Part shown: in pieces, positions 21,435 to 34,791 of the stretch
Layout: each line of letters starts with the position of its first letter
Position numbering within the stretch: position 1 is the first letter of the stretch
Source: Pseudisothecium myosuroides
Taxonomy: Eukaryota; Streptophyta; Bryopsida; Hypnales; Lembophyllaceae
Length of the DNA: 64,000 nucleotides
Direction: 5' to 3'
Assembly: GCA_951799445.1 (NCBI GenBank)
Contig: OX637295.1
Location: 1,054,001 to 1,118,000, forward strand
Notes under the pieces: generated by a model
What the model was told of the DNA's origin: nothing
Databases searched by the model: none
Seen by the model: the letters and a program-made list of their open reading frames with translations, nothing else
Made by a program: the position numbers and the translations under genes

Positions 21435-21692
21435 TCACTTCATGTCTGAACTTCTCAATATGTGGCTGACAACCTCGAAGATATTGTCTCTCGCCATGTA
21501 AGCAAACATTTCGATTTCCTCTACTGTAGTGGAATTCGGGTTCCTCATAAAACCATCTTCAAGAGCTCGATACTCAACCATCTTGCAGAATTCATCACTC
21601 GCCGTACAAAAAAGTGAATCAGCTTGATTGAATTCGTCACTTTCGTCACATATATGTGCGCTCCAATTGTAGTCCCATGCTTTTGAACTCAC
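21435..21692 (-). CDS. Small unassigned ORF, possible exon
   Basis: An 85-codon minus-strand frame with an acidic, non-repetitive composition (SDEFCKMVEYRALEDGFM, VEEIEMFAYMARDNIFEVV) ends at a stop at 21435-21437. Its only in-frame start is GTG, so if real it would be an exon joined upstream. I recognise no family. It could equally be chance. Confidence 0.25.
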   Translation of the reverse strand: MSSKAWDYNWSAHICDESDEFNQADSLFCTASDEFCKMVEYRALEDGFMRNPNSTTVEEIEMFAYMARDNIFEVVSHILRSSDMK

Positions 21693-21952
21693 GTACAGTA
21701 CAACGAGCAGATTGTAGACCTAATCGTCATGAAAAACTGTAAGCATGACTCGAAGTCCTGCAATATCAATCATCGTCAAACTCCAATGACCTAATCTGTC
21801 TCTGTGATACTCGGCCTTGCTTTGACGCAGGGTTGTTGTATTCTCCATTGTATTCGTCACACATGGAAGGGCATATATTCACAGGTTCACTGGGAAACAG
21901 GTATGTTTTGCAAAATGATTACACAGGCTAACAAATACGTAAACGATTGCAG

Positions 21953-22300
21953 AAGGAAACCATTGCACTCCGCCCTTCCCACACGCATGAGGTTGAGCTG
22001 CCGGCGCACATTCGAACGAGCGTCTTGGCGCCGCGAGATTATGTATTCTCAAATAATAAATTTGTACCCGGATCTATGTCCCCTGACGACGTTAATTATA
22101 TGGGCTTCTCTGCAACCGAGAGAACAGCACAGCGAGCATACGTCTATTTGATCAGAGATGCCGCTGTGAGAATTTATACCGTCTCGACAAGCTTGGAGCT
22201 CAGTGTGGAAGTTACAACGATGGTTCAGCAGCAATGGGAACACCGGCCTCGAGGAGAGAATGCAGCAATTTGGCCCTTGGATCTCGCCCTTCTGCTTTAG
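21953..22300 (+). CDS. Unassigned plant gene fragment, C-terminal exon
   Basis: A plus-strand frame follows an acceptor CGATTGCAG (ending 21952) and runs 115 codons to a stop. A possible upstream exon ends with a GTATGT donor at 21901, which would leave a very short 52-base intron in phase 0. The residues look coding (ELPAHIRTSVLAPRDYVFSN, MSPDDVNYMGFSATERTAQR) and the DNA is less AT-rich than its surroundings. No family is recognised, and no start codon or promoter was found. Confidence 0.35.
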   Translation, partial: KETIALRPSHTHEVELPAHIRTSVLAPRDYVFSNNKFVPGSMSPDDVNYMGFSATERTAQRAYVYLIRDAAVRIYTVSTSLELSVEVTTMVQQQWEHRPRGENAAIWPLDLALLL

Positions 22301-22351
22301 CTCGTAGCTGCCATAATACTCACCGGAGCATGACCTATTTAATGGATGATA

Positions 22352-23667
22352 ATAAGGTAGTCTGCTCTAAAAGCGACCATTTAAAGGCTGGTCCACCTTT
22401 TCATAGGTTTCCATGGACAAAAATATTTGTAGCTCATGTTTCAGAGAAAGACAAATAGATTCGGAAAGTAACACAAGTGGTTTCGTATTTTTTGAAGCAT
22501 TATTGAATTACTTGTGAATTATCATAGATTTCTGGCATAGGTACCTATTTGTGACCGTATGTCTCTCAAAGAGATTTGAGGAAATCAAGGAAAATGATTG
22601 GCTCTTGCAATAAATAACATTTTTTTCTCGATTCACTCAATGGCTATAGAGGTTCATTTAACCCCTAAAGGACCAACATGCCTTTTTTGGCAACATAGAA
22701 ATTTTGGGCAGGTACTTGTGATTGGAGATTTTCATATTTTGGGCTGAAATTTTTATAGAAGGTGGGGACGAGGAATATCTTTCATATGCACTAAATTTCA
22801 TTACATTTGGAAATACGAGTCAAAAGTTATGGCCTAATATGTTGTTTGTTTCTCAACTCGGGCAGTTCGGGCAGATCAGAAAAAATCACTTTTTTCAAAA
22901 ATAAAAATTTGAAATTGGTTTATTAGATTTATATATATGTGAAAAGCTTTGAATCATTCCATTCGGATCAATGAGTCAAACGTTATGAGGATTTTTAGTT
23001 TGCGGGCAGTTATGGATTGTCTACTCTAAAATAAACTTTGAAGTTGTTTATTTCACTCAATTTTCAATATTTTTCAAAAAAATAAAATTGTAGAATGTAG
23101 ATTGTTTATTACAACATTGCAACCATTGGGATTGGCATTTTTCAATTCCGTAATTAACTTCTTAAATATTTAGTATTTTGAACCATTCTCTACTTCTTTC
23201 TACTTACTATTTTTTTCCTATATGTTGTACAATTCCAAATAATCTGAAAATTTTCAAGCATGTAGCCAACTTTCCTTGAAGAATTAATCCAAAGAAGCAC
23301 AACCATTTTGGAATTTTTTTCATAATACTCTGACCTTGTGAAGTGCAGCTGCCCGGTTTTTCACAGGGCCAAAAAAAGGACTTTGCCACTTCAAATGCTA
23401 ATATCCTCCAATCCGCATGGTGGAAATTTCTGAAATTTTTTCCACATATTCTTAAATCAGAGTACTACAAGATCCTACGATTACATGTGTCCAAAAATGA
23501 TATTTTTCAAAAATTTGAAACTTGTACTAGAAATGGCAGTTTTGGAGCATTTTTGGTGAGAACATAGTCAAGGAACTTTAGGGGTTAAGACCTCCTCATA
23601 TCCATTCCAAAGCTAATTCCAAAGGCAATTTGAAGAAGAGGGTCGCTTATAGAGCAGACTACCTTAT
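22352..23667. mobile_element. TIR DNA element interrupted by another element
   Basis: A 27-base terminal inverted repeat starts ATAAGGTAGTCTGCTCTA at 22352 and ends at 22378. Its inverse occupies 23641-23667, with one mismatch. About 390 bases belong to this element; the remaining 931 are a second element (22658-23588) inserted within it. It has no coding capacity. A target-site duplication could not be defined. Confidence 0.75.
22658..23588. mobile_element. TTAACCCCTAAAG TIR element, copy A (931 bp)
   Basis: It begins TTAACCCCTAAAGGACC and ends GGAACTTTAGGGGTTAA. It has no substantial ORF. GGGCAG motifs, TTTGGCAACATAGAAATTTT and a TATATATATGTGAAAAGCTT block recur in the other copies. This is the longest member, and it is nested inside another element. 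Confidence 0.75.
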
Positions 23668-23909
23668 CCGATGAGTGACGGAAGCCTTCATGCGGATGAT
23701 CGATTGTGATAGTGCTTGTCTTGATGGATGAATGCATTCCTATATCACGGGAGTAAATGGATGGATGTAGGGCGCTTGAATGTGTAATTCGAGTGACAAT
23801 TGTTAGCTAGATTGGAATTGGTTTAGTTGATTTTTGAATGACCTTTGGGATTTCCAATATATATGTAGAATTTGCTTTGCGACCATGGCGTGCTTGTGAG
23901 GCACTGCAA

Positions 23910-24494
23910 TTAACCCCTAAAGTCCCATTGGCCCTATGGGGGCCAAAATGCAACTTTGGGTAGGCTCATACGATCTCAATATTCATCATAATTTTCTAAA
24001 ACTTCTTGTAAAGATAGAAAAATACATAAGCTTCTTGGGAATATAATTTTTATTTCAATTGGTGTCTGGAAGCAAAAGTTATTGCACAAAAAGCCAAAAA
24101 TGGAGGTCGGCGGACAACCCAAAAAAAATCACAAAAAGTCAAAATAATTATTTTTAAATTTTTTTCCTAAAATATTATATTTTTGTCTACATGTAAAACT
24201 TTGATTCATTTTATTTGGACTAGTGATGAGAAAGTTATGGACAATCTTGTTTTTTGGGCAATCTAAGTAGTTCTTGAAAAAAAACTTTTTGCCCAACTTT
24301 GAATGCTAATATCTTCCAATCTGTACCGTCAAATTTGATGAAATTTTTACCACATGATCTCAAACAAGTGAAATACAAGATCCTATGGTTAAATTCTAAT
24401 TTCTTTTTCTTTTTCTTTTGTAGGTGAATGCAACAGAAATGATAGTTTTGAGTGGTTTTTGACAGAAAAATGGCTCCGGGACTTAAGGGGTTAA
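23910..24494. mobile_element. TTAACCCCTAAAG TIR element, copy B (585 bp)
   Basis: It begins TTAACCCCTAAAGTCCC at 23910 and ends GGGACTTAAGGGGTTAA at 24494. Its interior shares CAACTTTGGGTAGGCTC, TCTCAATATTCATC and GGACTAGTGATGAGAAAGTT with copy C, so B and C form a subfamily distinct from A. Confidence 0.8.
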
Positions 24495-27400
24495 AATAAA
24501 ATGAAGCTAGGACAAAAATGGTAGACTCAGGGGGGTCAGTGTGTAAAAAAATAAGGGGATAGGTGCAAACACCAAGTATTTTTTAGGGGGGTATTACTTT
24601 TTATTTTTATTTTTAAACACGCTATCATTATATAATTTCCTCCTTTGGGTTATTAGAGAAGGGGCTTGCATTACTTATAATTCTAAATTGATATGAATAA
24701 ATGATATGGTAATTTAGTTTTTAAAAAAAATTCTACTACAATTTTTGTCCTACATTAAATTTCTTTCAAACTTTCTTTTCTTTCCCCCACTAATGACTAT
24801 TTACAAGTAGAACTTAATAGAAAAGTGTAGTCAATACTACTATTATATCTTCCATAGAAATTGTCAATGACACTCATTTACGTATTATTGAATGCTATCA
24901 ATTGAACTTTAGGTTTAGGTCTTTTTTACATGATTAATATAAATGATACAGAGATTGCTTTTTGATATCAACTTTACTTTAACCTACATTGTTTGATTCA
25001 ATGTACATGTCTTCACCGTATGCACAATAATATGTAAAAATTATTTTTGCACTATCATGGTAGTATGAAATCATAGTATGAAATAGAATGCAAGAAATAT
25101 TTTTGCACAATCATGGTAGTATGAAATGGAAGTATGAAATATAATGTCCTCATTGTGTTTACAAACACAATGAATGAAAAAAATGTGCTTATCATGTCTA
25201 GTTATGGAGACACAAACAAAAAAATTGAGCTTGTACACATGAACTCAAATATGCAGTACTATAATTGATGGGAAAACTAGAAAGACACCTGAAGCCAGCC
25301 ACCGTCTACTATAGAAATTAGTAAAGTCAACTACAATAGAAACATCCAAAACCGTCAATATTAAGCAATTCAGCATAGTTGGAGACACTTTCTCCTAAAA
25401 ATAACATTTAAATAGTATTAGCAAGTAAAAATCATGAATATTTCAAAAAAAATTAGATTTTTTGGATGTGGTATGTAATTTCTATGATTTTTCAAAGTGC
25501 CAACTCCCTAGACCACTGAAACTATCACATAGGTGGATCCTAAATTGAAATTTGCAAAAAATCCGTAGTTAGTAAATCAAAGTTAAATATATGTCTTTCA
25601 AATGCGTCAGCGAATCAAAGAAAGTTAAGTATTTGTAGGACACATTGATGAAAGTCTAAGGACACATTTAGTGATAATCTAGGGTACAAGAATGGGAACA
25701 TGATCGCTTTTGGGTGTTTTGATCTTACTTCAATTCAGAAACATCAACAATCAATCCTTAGGAGGAGGCCTTGTCCAAGCTGCTTGTAGCTATTAGACAA
25801 CATAACTTTGACCTATAGGCTGCAATGAATTTCAAAAAAATAAATTTGGACATGTTACACAAACATTCAATTCCGGTATAAATTTAAAAAAATAATGTGC
25901 AAAATTCAAATCGTATAACCCTGCCCAGAGTTTTAAAAAGAGTGCAATGTTTTAAGTTTCCAAAAAATTCTGGTAGAATTACCTTTTTGGTGTTGACAGT
26001 ATTTGTGTTTCCATTTTTAAATCAAAATCATTAATTACAGATATAAAGTTGAGTACTCAAAATTGAAGTTAATTGCAAACTTTTACAACCTCATAAGTTC
26101 TTGCAGGTACTAAATATGGGTATATGATGCAAGCCAAGATGTCCAAATTTTTAACAATCTGTGATTAGCTCATTTTCTAAGTTGCATGACAGCCATCTAA
26201 AGCCAACCAACATCTACTATAGAAATTAGTAAAGTCTATAAAATTATTGAACACTTTGAATATGCCATTCACAAGGCAACAACATTTAATACTTTTGGCC
26301 AAAAAAAAGAATAAAAAGGGGGGTATCCTAGGTCTAATTTTTTTCTAATTGGACCTATTTTTCTATATCCTATAGTAGTTTAAAGACATGTCATGGAATT
26401 TTTGTACCCTATAGTATAAAAAACCAAATTATAATTTTTATCTCAAATGTTTTTTAGGCACCTTATCATTTGTTCGTACATAATTTTCTACTACTACCGC
26501 TCACTGCACCCCCCGAGATGGTAGAATGAAGCTCTCGGGGGGGGCACCTAGTATTTTACTACAAACCACGTGCAAACAAGTGGTTTCTAATGAACTATAA
26601 TTTCAACTTAAAATTTTGAGGGTTGCTTAATAATGACTATAGGTTTCTATTGCCAAAATTTCAAACTAAAATAATAGTTGAAATGATTTGTACAAGAGGT
26701 TGAAAATGGCCTAAAACGGCATGTTTTTCAACTCAAATATTTATAGAGATCACATTTAGATGACCATTGCATCAATACTCAATTCAAAATGAACTTTCAA
26801 TAGAGAGCTATTTTTAGGAATTTTTTGTTCATTTTTTAGACAATTTTTTAGGATATAATATAGGGGTGTGAAAGTTATTTTTCAGTTGTACAGTGTATCT
26901 AATTACTTCAAAAATTTATAACTAATTATCATTAACAAATAAAAATATCAATAATTCAAAACATAAACTTTTGAAGTAGGAAAATCTGGTCATATTTTTT
27001 TTATTTCATTTTATTTAAATTTTAGGATATAATATAGGGGGTCCAAAGTTTTGTTCGCACGTGTTTTCTAATGGACACTCTAAGTGACCCCCCCAAGATG
27101 AAGCTAAGGCAAAAATAATATATTTTAGAAGTCACAAGACTAAAATTGAAACCTATAGTGTCTTTTTAATTGAAGGAGTCAACAAATTTTGAGGGAACCT
27201 TTAGAGTTGAATTAATTTGCAAAACAAATGCTAAAATAATTTGGAGTTAAAAATAAAATTGAGAGTTGAAAGGTTTTTGATACAACCAATGGAGAGTTGA
27301 AAAGTAATTTGAAGAAACCAATGGGAGAACTTTGAGGTTCAATTGATTTCTCAAACAAAGGTCATAAAAATTTGGATTGGAATTTGGATTCAAAGAAATA

Positions 27401-29407
27401 TAAGAGTTGGCAGGGTCCACTTTGCATCCATAAGATCTTTGGAGGTTTTGTATTGACAATACAAAGTTTAAAAACGGCTATTGGTTAGCAAATACTTCCA
27501 CATTCGAGCATAATGGGTTAATTATTGCCAAGACTTCTATGTCAACTAAATTTTAGATACTTTGAACCTTCAAAGCCTATAATTAAATTTTCAAACTTCA
27601 TTTCGCAAGTATTTGTGAATGTGATTTTTGATATTTATTTTTTAGAGACATGATTCCATATCTTCTAGTAGTTGTAAGAATTTCATAGTATTTGGAATTT
27701 TTTTAAATTACCACATATTTTAAAATAAAAGTGAAAGAATTCATGCTAAATGCAATTGATGCTCAATATTTTTGAAAATCTCCCTAGATTTATATATAAG
27801 TGTTGAACATCATGATGCATATTTTTTTATTGTGTCATTTTAAAATTAAAAAAACAACATTCCATCTTTATAATTAAATTCATTTTTCCAAATTTTTACT
27901 CAATATTTCAGAAAATTTTCTATATTTCAAGTAGAAATGCAAATGAACAACCAAAGAATATTGATAAAAAAATGATTTCCAATAGAAATTGAATGTTTTT
28001 TGAGCTTCAATACTCGTATAAAAATTTCCATTGCCAAGGTCTCACAATCCCAAATTGGGTCCTCAAAACTTTTAATCAAGCATCACCAATAGCACGGAGA
28101 GTAGTAGAGCCCTAATCTATAATTTAAATATTCCGTTACCATTTATGCTTATGAACATCAACCAATGCCAACACAAAGTTCAAATTTTTATTTTTATTTC
28201 AATTACATACAAAGTACATATAAATGTATGACATGTATAATGAAATCCTCCAATCCAAATTTCAACAAGAAGAGGGTGAAAAAATTTAAAAAAAGAAAAA
28301 AATCACACAACAAATATTGAAAAAATAATGAATTTCACAGGGAAATTGTATATGTTGCATCTTTATGGAAAATAACTACAAATGGTGTATAGTAAGAAGA
28401 CTACTATTACCATACATAAGGAAGTTATTTATTATAAAAACATATAATCAAAGATACATGTGATATTATAATTCAATTTTCTAATTTTTATCCTTTTAGG
28501 TACATAATTCTATAAAATTGTATATTTGAAATAGAAATATACAATATGGAGGTTAAATTGTGTATATAATTAGATTAATTTTCAATATTACTTTGAATTT
28601 TTGGCTTTTGTAAAAATCCTAGTATTTTTCTTAAGTACTTCTACGACTATTGCATTTTTTTTCTACAAGGAAGTTTGATACAAGTGGGAAAAATCTATCT
28701 ATTGAAAATTAAAAAAAGAGTTAAATTTTCTTACAATAATACAAATGTTAAAAAATGGTTGAAGCAACTCTTGTGCAATGAAGCAAATCATTGCATACAA
28801 ACAACAAAATACGAACATTACTGATATGAAAATGGCACTCTCATGCAATGCAAGGCTAGTCAACTAATAAAACAATGGTTGCAAGTATAAAATAGAAGAT
28901 TGGGTTGAAATAAAAGTTTCTTATTATAATTTTTTCCACCTAACTTATAATTTTTTAAGGTAAATAATAATATATATTATATGTTCCAGGCTCTTATAAC
29001 ATTTCCTAACAAAGCAAAAGGATTTATTTAATAATAAAAACAAGATGGAAAATATTCTACAATTCTTTAACTTTGTTAATTCAATAAATATGTAAATTAA
29101 CCCCTTGAAAATCACATATTCAAATTTTGAAACAACGGATCAATGCAAACACATCCTAGATACATGAAAATGCATTTTTTCATCCATCAATTATCTTGAA
29201 GATTCTTGTCTTAATCCTTTAATATTTATACAATATAGATTCAAAAGACTTTGCTTTGCAAATATTCTATAATTCAAAAGCTACTTATAGATGTGGCCTC
29301 AAAAAGTAACTTTTTCAATTCAAAAAATGGCCCTCTAAAAAGAATTTAAATAAAAAAAAATTAGAAATATTCAAAAATAAATATTATTAGAACTTAATAT
29401 TTTGAAC
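24495..29407. other. Gene-poor AT-rich DNA
   Basis: No ORF above about 70 codons and no recognisable protein. Small internal repeats occur: a 57-base tandem duplication around 25040-25150 (ATGGTAGTATGAAAT), two related CTACTATAGAAATTAGTAAA stretches near 25300 and 26210, and AGGATATAATATAGGGG near 26850 and 27020. This is probably decayed transposon sequence. Confidence 0.5.
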
Positions 29408-29959
29408 TTAAACCCTAAAGTACTCATAGGTGTGGCCAAAATGGGACTTTGGGTAGGCTTGTACAGTCTCAATATTCATCGTGAAAAATACATTAGCATT
29501 TTGAGAATGTAATTTATTTCAATTGGTGCCCAAGAGCAAAAATTATGGCAAAATAAGCCAAAAATAGAAATTAACAGGCAACACAAAAAAATTCACAAAA
29601 ATTCATGATAAATTTTTAATTTTTTCCTTAAATATTCTATTTTTGTCTGCATGTGAAGCTTTGTTTCATTCTATTTGGACTAGTGATGAGAAAGTTATGG
29701 ACAATTTTGCTTTTTGGACAATCTAATAAGCATCTTCTTGGGAAAAACTTTTTGCTCAACTTTGAATGCTAATATTTTCCAATTTGTATAGTCAAACTTA
29801 ATGAAATTTTTCCCACATGATTTAAAATAAGTGAAGTACAAAATTGTATGATTAGAATCTACAAATAAACATTTTTTCTATTTCCTTGGGTGAATGAGCA
29901 AAAGTAATAGTTTTTAGTAGTTTATGATAGAAAAATGGCCTTGGGACTTTAGGGGTTAA
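29408..29959. mobile_element. TTAACCCCTAAAG TIR element, copy C (552 bp)
   Basis: The left end is TTAAACCCTAAAG and the right end GGGACTTTAGGGGTTAA. The interior is collinear with copy B: ACTTTGGGTAGGCTTGTA, TCTCAATATTCATC, GACTAGTGATGAGAAAGTT and AATGCTAATATTTTCCAAT. It is non-coding. Confidence 0.8.
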
Positions 29960-32298
29960 GGCAAAAAAAATCTCATGAAAATAAAAAATATTCAATTTAC
30001 AATAAATTTTAGAATAAAATTTTAATTTTTGACTTTAAATTTTATTGAAAAATATTGGTTTATATAATGGTTTATCTAACTATATGCATATGATTTATGC
30101 ATCATATTTTACAACTAACGTTACAACTTTGCTATCATTTTCTTTTCATTGTTGTATAGTGTTTGTTGTACCTTCTTTGACATCTTAAAGATCATCTAAT
30201 ATATTCGAGTTGCTAATGTTTTTTTTTACTTGTTATTGTTTCTTTGATAGTGAATAATTTCTAGTGATGATCTTTATGTGGGAACTAGTTTATAAATATT
30301 TTTAGGAAAAATGTGTGAAATACATAGGATGAGATATTTTTGTATAGTAAATTACTTGTTACTACATTCAAATTCTTAGTGGGAGAAATTAGGTGTGAAT
30401 GTGGATCCAATCTTACATACCTTATACATGGCATTTAGAATATTTAGGGGACAAAAATGGCTTAACAATGTTTTGCACTCATATGGTGCTAGTTTAGCAA
30501 TGTAGGAGTTTAAGGAATGTAGGAGATTTGCACTCTATCTTGTAGGATTTGGGGGGATTTGGGCTTTCCACCTTAGGGATTATTGTATTCTTAGACTTAA
30601 AAAAATGAATGTATTACGGTCAGCCTATGGTGTGACGCTTTCACTTGTGACATAGATGCGTTTGTAGTTGCTTCTAAGTGGAAGAATGTAGATAAAGGGT
30701 GGGTGTACTACAATGGTACCACCATTTGCTGGAGGTTTCTAAAATCTATCCGTATCATTGGAAGCCATCAATGGTCTTAGCAAGAGTTTGTCTTATCAGA
30801 TGCATTTTATTCTATCTATGAATCTTATAGGACATCTTTTGAAGAGTGTTGTGTTAAACATGTGTCTAGTATGCTAGACATGAAAAATTTAACTTTTATC
30901 CCATAATAAATGTATGTCATGTATATCATATTGACATGGGTTGCTTTTCCATGTGTACATGGGCGACTTTGGCTTGGATTTTGGGGCAAGTTTGGATACT
31001 AGTGAGGCAATTTCAGGTTTTATTTCACATGCAACTCAAGACTTCCTATTGGCAAACTTGGAGACGTTGAAGGTGAAGGCAATTTTAGGTTCTGAATCAT
31101 ATGCAACTTTGGATTTAGGGGCAACTTCTTACACCTCTTGTACCTCTTGTAAAAGACAGAGGTGACCTCTAGAATTACTAATTTTTTAGAGATCAAGTCA
31201 ACCTTGAAGTCAAGACTTCCTATTGGCAAACTTGGAGACATTGAAGGTGAAACCAATTTATTGTCTAAAGATTGTTGTCACCCACTTTGGCATGGTGAAT
31301 TTTGTGGTGATTCCAAGGCAAAAGAAGATATGAAGGTGGACTTAAAAGCAACAATGCCCTATGTATTTCTTATATGAATATCCAAATTCTAAAACCATTT
31401 CTAAAACGTATATCCTAGAAAGAGTTGTAGTTGTTTTTCTTGTAGTTGACTAGTTGTATGCATATAATAGCGCTTATTTGCAAGGTTTTTCTAATGTCTT
31501 GTGGTCTTTATTTAGAATTGACTCTATTGTAGAACTATTAGCATTTTAGTTTTTCCTACCATTTCAAATCTATTTTTACTTAACAATGTTATTAAAAATG
31601 AAAATATTTTGTTCCCCAACAATCTTTCAATTCAATTCTTGAACATATTGATTTTTGAATCAATATCTATAGTGAAATTGTTTTTTTTTAAGTTAAGAGG
31701 ATTCAAAGTCTAATAATCTAATATGGCAAAGTGGGAAAAAAATGTTTTTATTTTCACTTCAAACTTTGATGTTTTTCAATCTATGTGTTCAAAAAATTTG
31801 AAATCTCTTTTACATCTTCTCATATTAATTATCTAGGGCAACATCATATATTTGGATGTGCAAAAAAAATTATTTTTATTTCTTACTCTTTGTAATAGAA
31901 ATGATAATTTTGGAGTAGTTTGGAACAAACTATAGATATAGAATTTAGAAGTTAAGACATTGTGTACATAATTCATAATTATTTTGCATATTTATTTGCA
32001 TTATGATTTGAAATACTTATGAGCCAATTATTTTCTTAAAAAAATGATTTTTTAATTGTCCATAGAAAAACAAAAAACTTGGTTCAAACTTGAAATGATA
32101 ATTGACAGCTTGTATTTTGTTTTTTTGCCAAATTAACACCCACATACTCATAACCAACAAACACATTTGTTTTTTATTTTTTTATTTTTTATTTCAAATT
32201 ATGTAGACAGTTTCAAACCAAGACATATTATACATCACTTTTGTAAGTGGCATTTAAATTTCAAATACAAAACTAATTTTAAAAAATTCATGCAATTT
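29960..32298. other. AT-rich DNA downstream of the giant minus-strand gene
   Basis: No gene is supported. A 174-base spaced direct repeat (TCAAGACTTCCTATTGGCAA at 31036 and 31210) is present. I looked for further 3' exons of the giant gene, especially a membrane segment, and found none. Confidence 0.5.
31036..31256 (+). repeat. Direct repeat, 174-bp spacing
   Basis: TCAAGACTTCCTATTGGCAA followed by ACTTGGAGAC and TTGAAGGTGAA occurs at 31036 and at 31210 with one difference. It explains why short ORFs on the two strands here look alike. Confidence 0.75.
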
Positions 32299-34348
32299 TT
32301 ATGTTCTTATATATAAAATGCTCAAAACAATAGTTAAAGACATCCTTTGAATATATGACCAAAATGTCCTGTCTTTCAATTGAAATCCACTCTTATGAAA
32401 ATCAAACATTGATTGCACTAAATTTTTACTATACCTAGTAGATAAATGTGTAGTTTTTGGCTTTGGAGAACTCTTGGGAGGTTTGTATTTTTCATGAATT
32501 CTATACCATCCAATAGGAGTAAATTTTTTATCTGCTTTTACTTTTATTATTGCAATTCTAGAATAAGAGCCCACAAGATCAAATGAAACCCCTGTAACCA
32601 TAGGAATAATATTTTGTAGTAAATTTGTATTAGCTATGCCTACTTTATCAATTTGAACTGCCTTATAAGCAAATCCTTTACCAATTGGGTAGAGATTTGT
32701 CCAAGTGCATGTAGTGGTGAGTGATTGAAAATCATTTGTTGTCAATCCAATGACCAAAATATCAAAAACAACCATAAGTTGTGTAAATTTTTTATCCTCG
32801 TTTAGTGATGCCATTCCCGATGTGGATAGAGGACTAAATTTATTAAAAGATGCAAATGTGATACCAAATTCTTGTCCGCCACCTTTAGTTACTGCAATCG
32901 TGATATATAAATTTTGCATTTTCCCTGTTAAGTAGATGGGCCCACCTAATGGATTATTTGCATATTCGGGTAATTTAAAACTTAATGCGTATATGGTGAA
33001 TGTTGGAAGTTCAAAACTAGTTGGTGAAATGAACCCAACATCTCGATATATCATTTCTGCTAGCATAATTGGAATTATAGAAGCACGATCCATCATGGCT
33101 TGTGCTTGAGTACTTGATTTGAAACACTTCAATTTCACAATTTTTACAAATGCATCACCTGCACTTAGAAATACATCACAAGGATTTCCATACATAGTTG
33201 TTACTTTTAGGCCATAGTTTGCAATTTTTTCAAGTTTTTGTAAAAAAATATGTAGCGATGATCTAAATTCATCTAGATTTAAGTTTCCCGGTCGTTCGAC
33301 TATTCTTGAATAAATACTTGCAACTAAAAAGGCAATGTACGGGCCTGATCCAGATTGAATAATATTTCCATAACTAGCTACAGGATATTGGGGATCATTA
33401 GTCTCTATGAATTTCATCATATCTTTTATGAATTTTTTATTACCTCCTCCTCCACAACCACCTATGTATAATTATTTTTGGTTATTCATTGGTGACTAGA
33501 TGTATACTAGTATTGAATCATAATATGTTCTAAAACATTGATGTTATATTTTATATAATTTAATATTTATTCCATACAAATAAATGCTTGATTCATAAGT
33601 CAAATATAAATTTATTTATATACATTAATATGTGATATTTAAATCAATATTATGAATTTCATTATATTTATAATGTACTTATATTTTATTAAAAAAAACA
33701 CGTTAGATCAGACGCCTCTTTTAATATAATTGTTCATCAATAATTTAAATCTGAGTTCAATTCATGTGTTTTGATTTAATCATGTAAAAGTTTCATCAAT
33801 TCATAGTACATAATTTAATGCTAATAAAATCATATTTTATCATGTGAAACTAAGTTTTATAAACAAATTTAAACCACCTGCTGGATTTGGAAAAGTGATA
33901 AATGCATATGAATCTATGCTTATAAGAGCACGATAGTACATTCCTTTTTTTGCAAAGTCATAATAATTTGTAATTAGTGATGGTAGTGCTAGCAACTTCC
34001 TCTTTTGATCGTTTTTGTTCACCATAATTGGTGGAAATTCAAATACCGCACCATATGGCGCATCATTTGGCATAAACCGGATTGGTCCTGGATTAATTAT
34101 ATAAACTCGAAAGACAATCATTCCAGGTAAAACATAAATATCATTTACATAATTTGTTGTAGAAGATGGTTGAATGATGAATTCTTTTACAACCATTCCA
34201 CTTGAATCCATAACTACATAGCGGAATTCATATTTTAAAGATCCTAATAAATTACCCCCCGGAGTCCATCCATAGGCTAGCAATGAATATGAAGTAGTTT
34301 CAGCCACATTTGTGCTTGGTGGATCAACTTTAATCTCAACCGTTCCAC
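32299..34348 (-). CDS. Giant gene, exons 17-18: end of REJ-like region and unique tail
   Basis: Exon 17 (33878-34348) begins GGTVEIKVDPPSTNVAETT and has LLAYGWTPGG with LKYEFRYVV, the C-terminal REJ strands. It splices in phase 1 to exon 18 (32299-33461), which opens GGCGGGGNKKF. Exon 18 is helical at first (YIAFLVASIYSRIV), then beta-rich with a conserved-looking CTWTNLYPIGKG. It ends in a basic stretch and a short hydrophobic tail (MSLTIVLSILYI), too short for a confident membrane helix. No GPS cleavage motif, PLAT domain or channel follows before the stop. Confidence 0.7.
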
Positions 34349-34674
34349 CTAAATATAATGAAATTTGAAATTGACATTTTAATAAAATTATTTAGTTTTA
34401 TAACATTTTATAATTGACCAATTTTGGTTTTAAGAAAATGGCTTAAACGTTTTATCAAGACTCTTTACTTTGAAAATATTTGCAGAATTTGATACAAATA
34501 AATATTATTTGTAAAAAATTGATTTCATTTAATTCATTCCATTGCAATTGTGTAAACCACATTACATGGGATCTTAGGCCTCTGAAAGACTGTTTTGCTA
34601 TACGTGCCAAGAACTATATTTCTAATCAAAAATTTAAAAAAATAAAAAGGTTTTTAAAATTATACATACATACA

Positions 34675-34723
<49 letters not shown>

Positions 34724-34757
34724 TCATTCAAAACAATAATATTTTTTAAAAATAAAA

Positions 34758-34791
<34 letters not shown>

